Of a stretch of DNA of 60,000 nucleotides, positions 11,401-24,290 are shown one piece after another. The notes under the pieces were generated by a model, which had not been told where the DNA came from, searched no databases, and saw only the letters and a program-made list of their open reading frames with translations. Origin of the DNA: Takakia lepidozioides (lineage: Eukaryota > Streptophyta > Takakiopsida > Takakiales > Takakiaceae); the NCBI GenBank assembly GCA_030704615.1, contig CM060734.1, positions 59,476,042 through 59,536,041 of the forward strand. Direction: 5' to 3'. Numbering within the stretch: position 1 is the first letter of the stretch; each line of letters begins with the position of its first letter. The translations under genes were made by a program, and so were the position numbers.

Positions 11401-14400
11401 CTTAGAAAAATTGATCAATGTGGCCAACCCGGTCAATGGGCGGTGGGCTTATGAGCTCATCCCATGGGCTGGCGGGGCCCATAGGTGCATTCAAGACCGT
11501 AATATTAAAAAATGAGAGGCATTTTCGAGCAATCAGGCACTTCTCAGGAAATTTCTCCAAAGTTTTAGGCACATTTTCCAAAAATGTTCTACATTCAATT
11601 AGGCACTTGATTTTGAATTAATTATTGCCAGCCCACCCACCTGCCTTGCAACAACCAGCAAGGTTGTCTCCAAAAGACTCCCTAGACTGGATAAGCCACA
11701 GTTCTTCATCTTCTTTGTATCCGCTTGACCCTACCCTTGTAGATCCCCATCTCTCCCCACTTCTCATTCTCAGACTGGCATCAAAGTTACCCTCCATCCA
11801 ACAATTGTCACTTATATCCTCTTCAGTACTGTTTGTGTGGATCAGTATCTTTTGGTGCAGTGAGGGGGATTAAAAGGTCAGCTGATGAAAGAAATGTGGC
11901 AGCAAAATGAGGTCAAAGCCTCTGACTATGAATATTCAAGACTCTGATGAGTTGTTCTCCCTGTTTTCTACTGTTGTCGGGGAGGAGTGTAAGATGATTT
12001 TAACAATTTCTTTCGTAGTGCTGAGGCTGGAGATATATCTACTATGATAATTGTTCTTCCAACAACTTTGCCTTCTGCTAGAAGAGGCGCTTATATCCCT
12101 TATACATGGTACCCGTATTTAGGTGGCGCACATCCTTCCATCATAGTTCCATATCTCTGGAATGGTTGCGAGAGTTTTATACTTTGGGGTGCTTACCATG
12201 CAATTGAACGTCCTGGTAGTCTAGTGTGTTTACTGCTAACACTGTCTATGATCTCCGGTCTTAGCTTAGTCTGGATCAACCCTTTGCCTGAAGCATGTTT
12301 GTTTGACAACTCATTGTGGCTATCGCATTATTCCCGTGGGTTTTTTCCCTCCCCGATTAATTATTGTTTTGTTATATTGAGATCTGTCTGCGTATGTCAT
12401 TCTGCAGAGTGAGACAAGCATGCTTATGTTGATTGAGACCTACGAGTTTGACTTGACTCTTCTGGAGCTTCTAGTAGTGCCCCCACATGGAAAGATCGTC
12501 AATCACTTCATCAGAGGAAGTCTTGCCTGCATGGGGACGTGGATGCAAATAGACTGTACCAATTGGCAGGCAGCTGTAAGCAGCTTCAGTTGACCCCTAC
12601 TACATACTACTGATAATTGTAGCATCGTTGCAATGAGCTGAACCTATTGCATGCCTCAAGACATCCTATCATTAAGCCTATGTCACCCCTTGATGGGGTC
12701 AGTGTCAAAACTGGCGCTGTTTCTGGTAAAGCCTTGGCGCACACAAAACTGAAGATTCAAATGTCCTTGCAATGGACTTTTTGCATCATTTCAGGTGCAT
12801 TTTAACAAATTTATGGATGACTCCTTTGAAGCCCCGTGGAGCAAAATCTGGCCGCTTCTCATTGGATCCAATCCTTCTATCCCCGACTAAATTGGCAAAT
12901 GCAAGTGTGATGTGGGATGAATCCTGTGGCGAAGTTGGTAGCCACAAGCTTCTACTGGCCAGAGTGAAGCAAACAGAAGGTCTACAGAGTACAAATATCT
13001 GATCTCCTCACCAGTCCTTCAACCAAAAAACAGACAATGTAGACCAACAGGAAGCCGTTCCAATATCTCAAACTCAAGATTGTCAAGCCTAGCTCGGGAT
13101 CACTTCTGGACCATGTATGAACTACAAACCCGGGTATTAACTGTGGTATCGATGTATCAACCCAATCAATACCCTGCAATGCTCGAGGTTACCTCCAGTA
13201 CGAGGAAAGCCGATTCCAGCTCTGTAGTACCTCGCTTTCCTGGGCTCTATACCCGGCTCCTGTGGTTAAGGTGTGGTTCATCACCTTGCTATACGTACCA
13301 GATCTTTGGTTTGGGGTTCAGAGATTAAATGCTGCGCATTTGTACTGGTATTGGAGTGGAAGGCTTGTATGATTAGTGTCAATTTGGTAAAGGGGAGATA
13401 TTTTGGCACTCACATAGATTTTATGGAGCTCCACTGCCACCACTATCATTATTGCACACTTCTTTGTGCCGCCTGATCTTCTTTGCTAGAAATTTATGTA
13501 ATCCCACTCAATTGGTTGTACCAAGACCTGGCTTGAAACTTGATACCTAGGCTGCTGGTATCAGCTCGGTATCACTTAAAAGACCAGTCAAGATTAGTGA
13601 TACAATTCAAGATCATGAGAAGGATAGTGGGGAGAAACAAGGAGAGAGAGAGAGAGAGAAGAATAGAGGAGAGAGATGTAAGCACAGACCTGGACCCACT
13701 TGGCGTGGAGGGTGGTCCCACAGAAAGGCTTTGATAATTCTGCGTTTTGAATCAATGAATTTACAACGGCTTCATGTTGGTACAGGTTTGTGGAACGGAA
13801 CTGGTGGGAAGATGCATGAAGCAGCTGGTTCTAGTATAACCTGTCTCGTTTGTGCAGACATTGATGAATGCCGGCGACAGAGACTCAATCTTTGCCCGCA
13901 TCAAGTGCCCCAAAGCGCGATAATGTGGTTTCGTCGCTGCAGTTGATCCAGGCTCGTCCCTCACAGTCCCTCGTTTATCTTCAAGCAATATCTTTCTGAA
14001 CTCCTCGTCAACGTGGCCCACCACAATTGGCCTTTCGTTGCAAACGCAAGGTAGTTATTCGGATTTTGTCATGGTCTTGTCCAAATAGTCATCTAAAGGC
14101 CATAAGGCATCAATTCATTACGACTTCCACGAAACGCCGTAGGTTTTGAGACTTCTAATCTCCTTACCTCTCTCAGTATGCATGCAGACTTAGACATTCG
14201 CGAAGACGAGTAAGAGAATTCACTAGATTTACTGGTCCAAATACTATTAGAATGAGAACACAGAGATCCCGTCGCTTTTTCCTTGCTGGATTATGGTTCG
14301 GGAAATCGCTTGGTTTATTGCGTTTTCCAATCTTTTTGGCCGCTTGAGCACTATACTTTTTACCTCATCTTTCCTTTCCGAATTGGCCGTACTCCAACTT

Positions 14401-15526
14401 CAAACCCAACATGAATCAACTTGCTGCTCATGTTACATGCTAGGTGATCATAGGCTTCAGCTTCTTTGGAAGGGGGCACACTCAGCTTTTTGAGACCAAT
14501 TTGGCCCCCCTAACCTGCCCAAGTTGCTGACATGGCAACTGCGGTCAGGTTAGGGTGACTGAAAGATACCCCATAAAGGTTAGGGCGGCCCGCTCCCCCA
14601 AACCCCTTGATTGCCCGGCAGGGTATGGCGCCCGGCGCAGGTCTGGGCATTCCCAGGCCTGGGCCCTAGCCTGAATCGACAGCGATGGCAGCTCCGGCCA
14701 ACGCCATGCAGGTCGGACTGGAGGGAGTGCAGCCGCGGTGGCGGCAGAGCTCGGGGCTCGAGAAAAATGCCACGAGGGGTGGGCCAAACCTAGGGCGGGG
14801 TTTGAGAGAGTTGAGGGTGGAGTGGCCCCCCATGAAAGCAGGGCCGCGTAGCCAGAGGAGCTCCCAAACCCCATGCCCTTCTGGGCTATGGCTCCAAATA
14901 TCCTAGGCCTGCAGGCTATAACATAGGTGTGCCATTTGAAGTCTTGGGCAGGGAACCTAAAGATGTGAGGGAAATTACTGATTGGTCCCAAAAACATTTT
15001 GGGATCTCATATAGATGTTCATGACACTTCAACCGGAGGGATTGGGAATTGAACGGCTGAATGTGTTTGTATAATTTTAGGAAGAGATATTTTGGCCTGC
15101 CCAAAGAAAATGGCATATTTTGACCCCCCAATTTGTCACTACAAAGGAGCCCACTTGAGACCATTTGAGAAAAAACTGAAAAATTATGAGGATGTGTGTT
15201 ATCAGGTATGGTACAACATTCTTGAGACTCTAAAAAAAAGAGAAATTAAAACTGCCCAAATACTAGCAAAAACTGCTTTTTTTGGCACCTATTTCTTAGC
15301 GAAGAGTTTTTTTTGTCCCCAATCTACACTTTATAATCTTCTGATCTGGCAGTTGGAATTTGATAAAACGTTTTGTGGCAGGAGGTGGGGTAGGTGGGAA
15401 GTCATTCCAACGGTCAATTTTACAGGGACATAGAGATTTTCCGGATAAAAATGTTTTTGTGGGCGAGGGTCATGTTTTTCCACGAGAGGGTGAAAATGAG
15501 TCTAGGCATTTACGGGTTAAGAACCA
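11401..15526. other. No gene recognised; GC-rich patch at 14.5-14.9 kb
   Basis: Open stretches are short and without motifs. At 13640-13659 there is a (GA)n run. At 14545-14997 a 150-codon minus frame runs through GC-rich DNA with an Ala/Pro/Ser composition of the kind that GC bias gives by chance. I see no RNA gene. Confidence 0.35.
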
Positions 15527-15535
15527 TAAAGATGA
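15527..15535. repeat. Left target-site duplication of the 32-kb element
   Basis: TAAAGATGA immediately precedes the left terminal inverted repeat. The same nine bases follow the right one at 47817-47825. Confidence 0.85.
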
Positions 15536-15610
15536 GCCTCTCATTTTACAATAATTGGGATGTTATGGCGCATGCGCGCGAGCTGACCGGTGGGCCCCGC
15601 GCACGGACGC
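15536..15610. repeat. Left terminal inverted repeat of the 32-kb element
   Basis: It matches the reverse complement of about 47742-47816. The GC-rich inner part (GCGCGCGAGCTGACCGG) is followed by a C-run and then by CAGTCCGC-word arrays. Confidence 0.85.
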
Positions 15611-15679
15611 CCGGCTTCCCCCACCCCCCCCCCCCTTTGCGCGCGGTTGCCCAGCTGTTGTCGCGGCCTCACTAGCCGC

Positions 15680-15960
15680 GCCCGCACTTCGCCGTGCCCC
15701 CAGTCCGCCCGCCAGTCCGCTGCCCGTGAGTCTAGTTCCCCTCAGCCTGCCAGTCCGCTGTGCTAGTCCACCCAAGTCCACCCAACAGTCTGTTGTGCCC
15801 GTCTGCTGCCCCCAGTCTGCCAGTCCGCGCCGGCCGAAGGATCTGGATCATCCATTCTGAGAAACCTATCTGCGTCATCCATGCTAGTCCCGGCCAGTCC
15901 ACCCAACAGTCTGCCTGCCAGTCCGCCGCCCATGAGTCCGCTATCCTCCAGTTCACTGAT
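15680..15960 (+). repeat. Left subterminal AGTCYGC array
   Basis: CAGTCCGC, AGTCCACC and AGTCTGC words occur every 7-20 bp, all in the same orientation. A mirror-image array lies at 47.43-47.62 kb. MULE and CACTA transposases commonly bind such subterminal words; binding here is an inference. Confidence 0.7.
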
Positions 15961-16164
15961 GATGCCGCGTCTGGACCGTCCGTTCGTAAATGCCATCTGA
16001 GCCCTCTATTTTTAGGGCATGAATTCAAACCTTATCCCTGCCGCCTGCCAGTTGCCAGCAGCCACGAACGTGCGCACTGATGCTCCTTGCACGTTGTCCA
16101 TCGTGTTTAGTGTACTGCGACGCATTTCTTGCAAATTCTGAAGCATATCCTTTGTACTGTACAG

Positions 16165-16338
16165 GGCATGGACGTGGAAGCAGAAGACGATGATATACTA
16201 AAAACGGGAAGCTGGATTATACGGCCTCTTCGACAAAGTTTGCAAACACCCAAACCAGGACCCTTCAACATGAAGGACCTCCAAGGGAAGAGAGACACGC
16301 AATATGGTTATATAGGTGCGCGAGTGAATGTTCAAAAG
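16165..16338 (+). CDS. Probable first coding exon of the 32-kb element's transposase
   Basis: An acceptor (TACTGTACAG) precedes ATG 16168, which opens 57 codons ending at the donor CAAAAG|GTGGGA in phase 0. The peptide (start MDVEAEDDDILKTGSW, end GYIGARVNVQK) has no motif of its own. It is placed with the transposase because it is on the same strand and the CACTA-like element begins 21 bp after the exon, inside what would be intron 1. The rest of the transposase resumes just beyond that insertion. Confidence 0.35.
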
Positions 16339-17030
16339 GTGGGATAGAGTTGATGACTTCACTACAATATATGAGCGTTTTTAGGACTAAGGATTTGGCG
16401 GAGTCATAAAAACGGCACTAGGTATACGACTACAGAGCGCTGAAATGCGTTGCAATCATAGTTTTATCACTTTATAGTAATGGATATCACTACATGACTC
16501 CAGAAAATTAGGGAGCATTGGTCAAACATTGTTGACCATGATGACAGGGATGGTTTTATGACTGGTGTGATATGTTTGACTACTCGTAGACGACGTTTCA
16601 TGGAATCTTGTGACTTCATGACTGAAGATGGTTTTATAGCTCTATTTATATGACTACATCCCTACACGTGTCATTTTGAAAGCACATACATGAATGTATT
16701 CATCCATTGGATGAGTTTATCCATCGATGACATGGCATGTAAACTTATGAGTCCCTTACTGCAAATTGTTTCATAACTCTATATATATGACTACATCACT
16801 ACACGTGTCATTTAAAAGGCATATATATTAATGAATTTATTCAATGGATGGGTTCATCCATCCGCCTATACGGTGTGTCGATTTGATATAAGTTCAATAA
16901 ATTGGACCTGGATGGATGTGGCTTAACAAGGATCGCAAGATATATAAGATTAAAATATGCAACGGTCATGGTTGTACAAGGTTAGATCATGTGATGGAAA
17001 TTATTTTGAATCGTTATTTTACAGGATCTC

Positions 17031-17092
17031 ACGGTCTAGATTATTTAAGATCTAACGGTCTAGATTGTTTAAAATCTAACGGTTTAAGATTA
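17031..17092. repeat. Short tandem repeat (about 23-bp unit)
   Basis: Two and a half copies of a unit built on ACGGTCTAGATTATTTAAGATCT, with drift. It lies in the AT-rich part of the CACTA-like element. Confidence 0.6.
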
Positions 17093-17159
17093 CACCGCCG
17101 AACTTTACACCAGGCTGGGACTTAGGCTTTTTTGTCTCCTGCGTTTCACCATCTATTTG

Positions 17160-18313
17160 ATGTTGTGTCATGGAACGCGATGATCGCAGGATATGCAGGG
17201 GCGTGGGATGGAGGCTTTGCAGACCTTCCTACTCTTGAGCAAATGATGTAGGATGGAGAAGAGGAGGAGGAGAGGAGACGAGGAGAAGATCCTAACATTC
17301 TTGTGAGCTCGCCGTTCTTGGGAGAGTCAGTTTGGTCTTAGCAGACCGTGTTTCAATCTCTGCCTGCTCAGCTGCACCGTGGTGGTTCGATCTCACATAC
17401 CAATCCGACATTACCTGACTACAGATACAAGCAGCACACACAAGAGGTCTTTTTGGGTTGATGGTTGGTCAAATCCTCTATGGGTCATGACACAAGGTAA
17501 AGGACAATGTGGTGATGATACCTTCTTCTTTGACCTATTTCAGCCTATTTTGCCCTGTTTGGCAGTATGAAAGTATCCAAAAATAGGTAATAGAGATGAG
17601 GAGAAGCTTTGGAATGAACATTTTTCCGACCCCAGTCAATGGCGGGGCAATGGAGACAAAAGGTGAATGCATGTTGGACTACACTAGAGAGAAGTAGATG
17701 CAATTTAGAATTAGAACTACTGTAATAATTAGGGTTGGGGTTTGCTGGAAGAACTTCATGCCGTCAGTGTCAGCTGCTAGCAGCAAGTATTCATGATTTG
17801 TACACAGACAGGGATAGAGGTATAGGTTCATCCAAGAGGGCCGGATTTCAAACACAAGATTAGTTCTGATTCCCCATGGATCAATAGCTACAAGAAATCT
17901 GCTAATGAGAAAATGGTATGCTAATGAAGGCACGTTTTTCAACACATTTCACCCTATTTTCCCTCTTATCAAAATCGGCCTTAAATTTTCATGTTGAATT
18001 TTGCAAGTTAGTTGGTTGAGTGAACCTGGGATAGTTTGGAGTGACTTTGATATGATACTGCCAATGTGATAACATGAAAGTATCCAAAAGAGGTAACAGA
18101 GATGAGGAGAAACTGTGGAATGAATACTTTTTTGACCCCAGTCAATGGTGGGACAACCGAGGCAAAAATGTGAATACATGTCAGATTACCAGATGTCATT
18201 TTGAACACTGCCCCTGCCTTGGTGGACATGTATGTCAAATTTGGGTGCATCGAGGATGCAAAGGGAGTGTTCAACACTATGGCCGAACGAGATGTGGTGT
18301 CATGGAGTGCGAT
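17160..18313 (+). pseudogene. Fragments of OSB (organellar ssDNA-binding) and PPR genes, left part
   Basis: At 17161-17260 a PPR-like piece reads DVVSWNAMIAGYA. At 17599-17680 an OSB PDF-motif start reads EEKLWNEHFSDPSQW and then loses the WWDNR core. At 17836-17910 the second half of the motif reads GPDFKHKI. At 18085-18175 another copy reads EEKLWNEYFFDPSQWWDNRG. At 18190-18313 comes a PPR stretch ending DVVSWSAM, cut by the 11.3-kb element. OSB proteins carry this C-terminal PDF motif and bind ssDNA in plastids and mitochondria. The pieces are out of frame with one another and contain stops, so this is a decayed, duplicated capture rather than a working gene. Confidence 0.6.
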
Positions 18314-18323
18314 GTTTGCAGGG
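18314..18323. repeat. Left 10-bp target duplication of the 11.3-kb element
   Basis: GTTTGCAGGG here and again at 29598-29607. Removing the element restores an uninterrupted PPR repeat reading ...SWSAMFAGYAQQG.... Confidence 0.9.
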
Positions 18324-18539
18324 CAGGGATGCCTCGGCGTGAGCCTGGCCACGTGAGGGCTGAGCCTGGTCACGTGAGCGCGTGAGCGCAACTGCGCTCA
18401 CGCCACATCACCTTGCGCCAATGCCACGTCACGGGGCTCACTCCACGTCATCACACGTGAAGGCCGCGTCACCACGCGCCCAAAAAGAAGTGGAGTGTAT
18501 TCCCGCGGATTGGCACCCTTTACCGCAGAAACAAGCTGG

Positions 18540-18930
18540 ACGACATAATTAAAGGCATTGAATAAATTATGGATGAATGTACAGTTGGATGATAAACAGA
18601 TGGATGAGTGTGAAAAATGAATGTAGATGGATGAATGAGGGATGGATAAGAGTAAAATGGATGAATGTATAATGGATGTTGAGCAATGACAAAAATTCAT
18701 GACAGGAAGATGCATGACCAAAACTTTTGACGAATGCACAATGTATATGAAATGAGTGTGGAAGGTTTGTGGGGTGGATTAAAGAGTACAGAGGATGAAT
18801 GTACAATGGATGTTGAACAAAGGAAAAAATTCATGAATGGAGCACGCATGAATATACTGTAGATGAATGCACAATGGATATGAGAAGAGTCAGGGAGGTT
18901 TGTGAGATGGATTCATACATATTGCAATTT
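18540..18930. repeat. GGATGAATG-rich minisatellite
   Basis: GATGGATGAATG-type words recur throughout. A unit of about 130 bp (18660-18785) is repeated with drift at about 18797-18912 (ATGGATGTTGA...AAAATTCATGA...AGGTTTGTG). It sits between the left end of the 11.3-kb element and the 3' end of the methyltransferase-like gene. Confidence 0.7.
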
Positions 18931-21344
18931 AAATGAAAGTTGATTATGTGATTATTATTTGTTCTAAAGGAACAACTACGGTGGAGGAAGGGGATTCAAC
19001 GTTTTCCAAATAGTATGAAAATTAAAATAATATAGTTCAGTCTGACTCAGAGTCAGTACAATGGATCCCCGCTTCCTCTGCATCTAAGTCTAAGTATTTT
19101 AGAACACCGGATCCACGCTGGATACACCTACGGCTGGGCAGTAAAAAGTCAGGGGATAGGGACTCGGCCGCGTGAAGTGCCATTGCTTTGGCATAAACAG
19201 GAAGCAGAAAATTGGAAAGGGGGCTGTCGAAAACAGACTCGCCAGAAATGACGGTATCTCCTGAAGATCCACCGCTGCCTTTCCTGAAAGACAGCCTGAA
19301 AAAGTTATTACTGTAACTTTGATGTTATTGAGAAATTGAGTATGGCTCCCAAAGAGGGTTTAGCACTTACTCACATGAAAAGTCGTTGTCGACCTGGTTA
19401 TCTTCGGGATCGTCATCATTTCGAATTTGAATCCGATCAGTCTGTGTGCCTGGAGTGGAGCCAGACAAAAGGGGGAGGAGCACTGTGTTGTAGAGGTCAG
19501 AATCACCCTCCATGCCAAAAAGGCTTCTTCCGCCTGCCTTGCATGCATGGTAAGTTGCTCCTGCACCAGACAGGAGGACATAAATAGTTTGGTGGGGGGG
19601 ATTTAAGCAGATGAAACTGTTGAAAGAAAACCAATTCGGAAGGGAAAGAACGAACCTGTGGACACAGAAAGATCGACCACCCGTGCAGAGTGGTGGCTGC
19701 ATGATTCCAGCAGTATTTGCATGAACGCTGGGGACTTTTCCTTTGCACCTCTCCAGGGAGTGCCATCTGGTCTCTTCAGAGTCTGACTGGACTGCATGAA
19801 GTTGTACAAAATGTCATCGACATGGGGCTCATAGGGGGGGGTTGACGAAACAACCCTGGTCAGAAATCTCAAAGCTGCGGATGGAGGATGGTGTCTTGGA
19901 GGTGCGAATCCTGCGCAGGCAGATCGCCTCGAACATCCTCGTCTGCCAAAGATAGCAGGTTAGTGTGGTAAACACAATCTATAGTGGAAGTGTGTACATC
20001 GGCTATTCAGAACTCAGACACAAAAAAATCATTTTTATCACAAATCGGTGATGATCGGTGTCGATCATAACAGATTCTACTAGAGTGGAGTTGCAGAGAA
20101 CATTGAAACTCATCATGAAAGCACAAGCAGAAGGGAGACGGCATACCAGCTGACCAGGGAAATCCCCTTTCACAAGGTAGAGGCTGTTCACACAATTCCA
20201 TGTGCGCAAAACTTCAAACCCTGAAGACTTGAGGTATGATGTCAATGCCCGACGACTATCATTGTCACATGACTGAAAAAGTAGAAGTGTCCCTGCATCA
20301 GAGAGGAAGTTATTACAGAACCCGAACACCCAACTCCTGTAGTTGTCCTCGAATTTGTTCCAGCCTGGCGTCTTGCCCTTTGGAAGAACTTCTGGCATAG
20401 CCTGGCCATCCGGGATGTCGAGAATGACAATGTCGGCCGCATAAGTTTTCTGCACACCGCACGCGAAAGTGGGACCTGTGCTCACCTGCAACACACATGT
20501 TTTTTATAAGAACGATGGCAAGAATGTTTTCAAAGAACGAGACTGAAATACTGCCAACGACACTTTTAGAGAAAAAAAAAAGAAACTGGAATTCTCACCA
20601 GATTGAGGAATGAGATTATATTGTCCCAGGTAGGCGAAGGCACCCCAGTGTATCCTCTCTTTCGACTCTGCATCATCGACAGCCAACCCTCATTAACAAT
20701 TTTCATCTCTCCTGCCGAATCAGAACGGGAAGGGTGTGGCTTGGCATCGAACACGCACTGAACAGTGCGGGTATATCTTCCAGCAGTAAAGTCGTGCCCA
20801 CTCTCCATCTCCTTTTCTTTCTCCTTCCCCTTGTCATTTTCCTTCTCTTTGGACTTGTCTTTATCCTTTGGCTTTGCTGGTGAGATGGCTATGACATCAA
20901 CAGCCTTGTCTTTTGGTTTGCGGCCCGCCTTCTTTCCCTTCTGCGGCGTTCCCTGAGCATCAGGCTCCTTGGCAGCCAATGTTGCTATGTTTTGTTGGTA
21001 TTCTTCATCAGTCAAAGGCGCCAGCATCTCAGCGTTATTGTTCAAGTATTTCATATGCTGTTCTTGAAAGGTCGTGTGCTCTGGTGGACAGTCAAGGTAC
21101 CACCCACAGTCTCTGAAGTGAGAAGGACTCCAGTCCTTCAATATCCCTGCAGTATACATGGTTGGATCGTTTGCAGGGTCCGACCACATGTCAAGATAGT
21201 CTGGAATTCCACTCAGGTGATTTTCTTCCATAAGCACATATTTCGTGTACCTGAAAAAAAGGAGATAAATCCCCACCCACCAAAGCGCTCAGTGAGTAAG
21301 ATGCAAGTAGAACAGAATGAAAAAAAACATAGAATGAAATGGCT

Positions 21345-21800
21345 CTGAGAACTGCTCCAAGGACCTTTCAGGACCACACGACTGCTCCAGATGTGAATGT
21401 CGTCAACGCCATTCAAAACATTCCATTCAATGATACTGTAAATACACCCTAATCCAGGTGAATGCAAACTATCGTTTTGGAATGACACAGACATAGAAGT
21501 GAATGTCGTCAACGACATTCATTTTGGATTTGTGAATACACTCATAATCAAGCCTAATTATTCCTCAAATGAAGCAAAATCAAAGGATGGAAATCATAAA
21601 CTTACATAACTCTGAGGACCTCTCAACAACTCTGGATGTGAATGTCGTCAACGCCATTCAAGGACATTATCAATTCTAATCAGGGACACTATAATTACAC
21701 CCTTAGATCCTAACCAGGTGAATTCATATACTCGCTTAAGAATGACTCAGACAAAGAAGAGAATGTCGTCAACGACATTCAATCTGGATCTATGATTGCA
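21345..21800. repeat. Two diverged copies of an intronic unit with four conserved 20-bp palindromes
   Basis: This intron of the methyltransferase-like gene holds two copies of a unit of about 260 bp (21345-21600 and 21605-21830). Each has two sites. Site A is GAATGTCGTCAACGCCATTC at 21395-21414 and 21640-21659. Site B is GAATGTCGTCAACGACATTC at 21501-21520 and 21761-21780. Site B is a perfect inverted repeat of 9-bp arms around CA; site A has one mismatch. Sites are identical between copies although the DNA between them has many substitutions and indels. Confidence 0.85.
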
Positions 21801-23655
21801 ATCCTTATGAAGCCACATTTTTTCCCAAAAAAAGCAGTAGAGTTTCAAGTATGACATTGCACCTGTACACAACTCGCATCATGGCCCACTCTCCTCCAAC
21901 CTGACTGTCAAAGTCGTTGGACCGTAAAATGTTACCATCTTTGGAGAACTCCCGGAAAAAACAGTATCTCTAGGTGAGACCTCTCCACTTCTTTATGTAT
22001 GCCTCCAATGACATTTGGGGAGGGGAAACAATCGAAATGTTCAGGTCCTTCAAAGTCTGATCCAGCACAATGACGGCGCGCTTTTCGAGCTGCAAATTGT
22101 ATATTTGTCAGAATTGCAAATAAGATACTCATCACATACTTGAAGAGAAGAAAACGGCATGTTTGAATACACACCTGACTCCAAAATGTAGCCTTGTGGA
22201 GCCAGTTATCAAACACCAAATCACTGATTCCTTCCACCTTTGTGCCAGGCTGTATGGTGCTCTTTGGGAACTGATTCAAGTCATTTACTGTTTGATCTGA
22301 GTTCCATATCTCCAGCCACCTTATTTTTGTTTGTGGGTCGACCATCGATATGGCCAGCCGGTGCAATTTCTCCTGCTGCATCTCTGGATGCACATGCTTG
22401 TCATAGTGTGTTTTGATCTGCTGAAGGAACTCAGAACCAAGTCCAGGATCTACTATTCTATGCTGCTTTCCGAAGGCGAACATCAATTTGGTTCTTCGCA
22501 TTTCAAACTCCTTCTTTATTGCAGCTTCCACACCCTTTGATGTCTTTAGTTCCTCTGGTGTAGTGCGGTAATATTCGGATTTTCCCTTCTCAGCTGCCTC
22601 TGCCAGTTCTTGCTGCATTGATTCAAGTAGTGATTAGCACCGAAGGGACTACAAACATGTATTCAAAAAGTAAACTGAGTACAGACTCGGGCTTACCGCA
22701 TACATGTACTCCAGAAACGCCTCTCGTGTCAAAGAATACCAAGTACCTGCAGCTCTTCCTGTTTCGCACTTCTTAATTATATTGGGTGGGAGTACTGTCC
22801 GAAAATCATCCAGCTTCATCAGACCAATCCTCTGAATTTGGAATAGTGTGTGGAGCAAGCTTGTTGTCACATGCGATTTCTTTGTCGATCTGCAAAAACA
22901 TTGGAAACATTGCATTCCTTAACATTGTTTTTTGGGGATTAATAAGACACTACAGAGGGAATGAAATCTCCTGGATGACCTACTTGTTCACGTCGTGCAT
23001 AGCTGTAAGAAGCCTAGCGATGTCATTTCCAGGATCCAAAACCATTGCCTCCACAGCAACATGCTTGTCTTTGTCTTTCGCATGGTGTTTCTGAATGCAT
23101 CCCATCCATGCCAGCAATCGGTGGTTGCCGTCCCAGACGTAGAACATGTGGTTGCAGAATTGCTGGGTGTTCTTTCCCATCATGAGGCCCAGCTCGAACT
23201 CCTCATTGGCATCTTTCCAGCACTCATCCCAGTTATCACTGATCTCTGGAGACACTAATGTGTTTTTCCCATTTATATCCGTCAGTGACACATAAAAAAC
23301 TTGTGCACCAAGTCTATATCCATGCACAAAATCACTCTCCAATTTTGTTATGTCATGGGAAAGAGGTGGACGCACAACAGGCATAGATATCATCCGGCAC
23401 AGAGGGATGTCCAGACGCCCTCCAGATACGAGCATGTCCCTTATAACCTCCTGAGAGTTTATCTTCTGGAATGACATGAGTTCTTTCACCTTGTCAAGGT
23501 AGTGCACTTCAGATTCATCTGCTTCATCTATATTCTCTGAGCTTTTTCCGAACTCGTCCCTATCTCCAAATCCTTTCCCCTCTGATCTTGTAGGCTTCGA
23601 CCTCACAGTTTCTGCACGATGCCATTCAATTCTGACTGAGTAATTTGCAAATAGT

Positions 23656-24290
23656 GAACGGCGGTAACGACCATCACTCTGTCTCCAAAAAACTCACTAT
23701 GAATGGTGTGAAACAATTCAGCACAATCTACACAAGCAAAGCTGATCCTGCCGTATTCAAAATAGAAGCGAGAGCGATAGCGATAGCGAACGGCGTTAAC
23801 GACAATCACAAAAGATAAGGACCTGCCGGATCGGTGTTGTGTAATGACATCTATGTGTAAGTGATTGGCGGCAACGACATTCAGTATAGTTTAGGGCGGA
23901 CAGTAAGTGCAGATTATTCAGATTGACTCCATTGTGATTACCGTCGCCAGCATGGGAAGAGGAAGGACTGCTTGAAAGGCAATCAGACAGACTATATGAT
24001 CTGAACAACGATGATTGACGGTATGCCGACCCTCACTCTCTCTTCAAACACATAGGTACATAAATCTCATGAGGAGAATCGAATGGCGTTAACGACGCTC
24101 GCAATTCAGTAGACTTCAATCACATGTTCCTGCTAAAGAAGAAAAGAGGAAGGACTCCTTGAAAGATAATCAGACAGACTGTATGATCTGAACAACAGTG
24201 AATGACGGTACCGATAGTCACCCACTCATTGTGCGGTAAACCCTTAGCAGAGGAGTAGAAAGCAAATCACCGTTGTGATGGTCGGTAGCG
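23656..24290. repeat. Degenerate versions of the same 20-bp motif in a second intron
   Basis: Related words begin near 23656 (GAACGGCGGTAACGACCATC), 23788 (GAACGGCGTTAACGACAATC), 23862 (GATTGGCGGCAACGACATTC), 24081 (GAATGGCGTTAACGACGCTC), 24200 (GAATGACGGTACCGATAGTC) and about 24266. A flanking segment containing CAGACAGACTGTATGATCTG is also duplicated (about 23957-24012 and 24149-24206). Confidence 0.7.

Noticed and set aside
14545-14997. 150-codon minus frame in GC-rich DNA
   Set aside because: Ala/Pro/Ser/Arg composition is what GC-rich non-coding DNA gives; frames on the other strand are open too.
15555-16080. Long frames on both strands in the left end of the 32-kb element
   Set aside because: They run through AGTCYGC repeats and the terminal repeat; open only because of the repeat composition.
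18314-18323. 9-bp instead of 10-bp duplication for the 11.3-kb element
   Set aside because: With 9 bp the two terminal repeats fall out of register by one base; 10 bp aligns them exactly.
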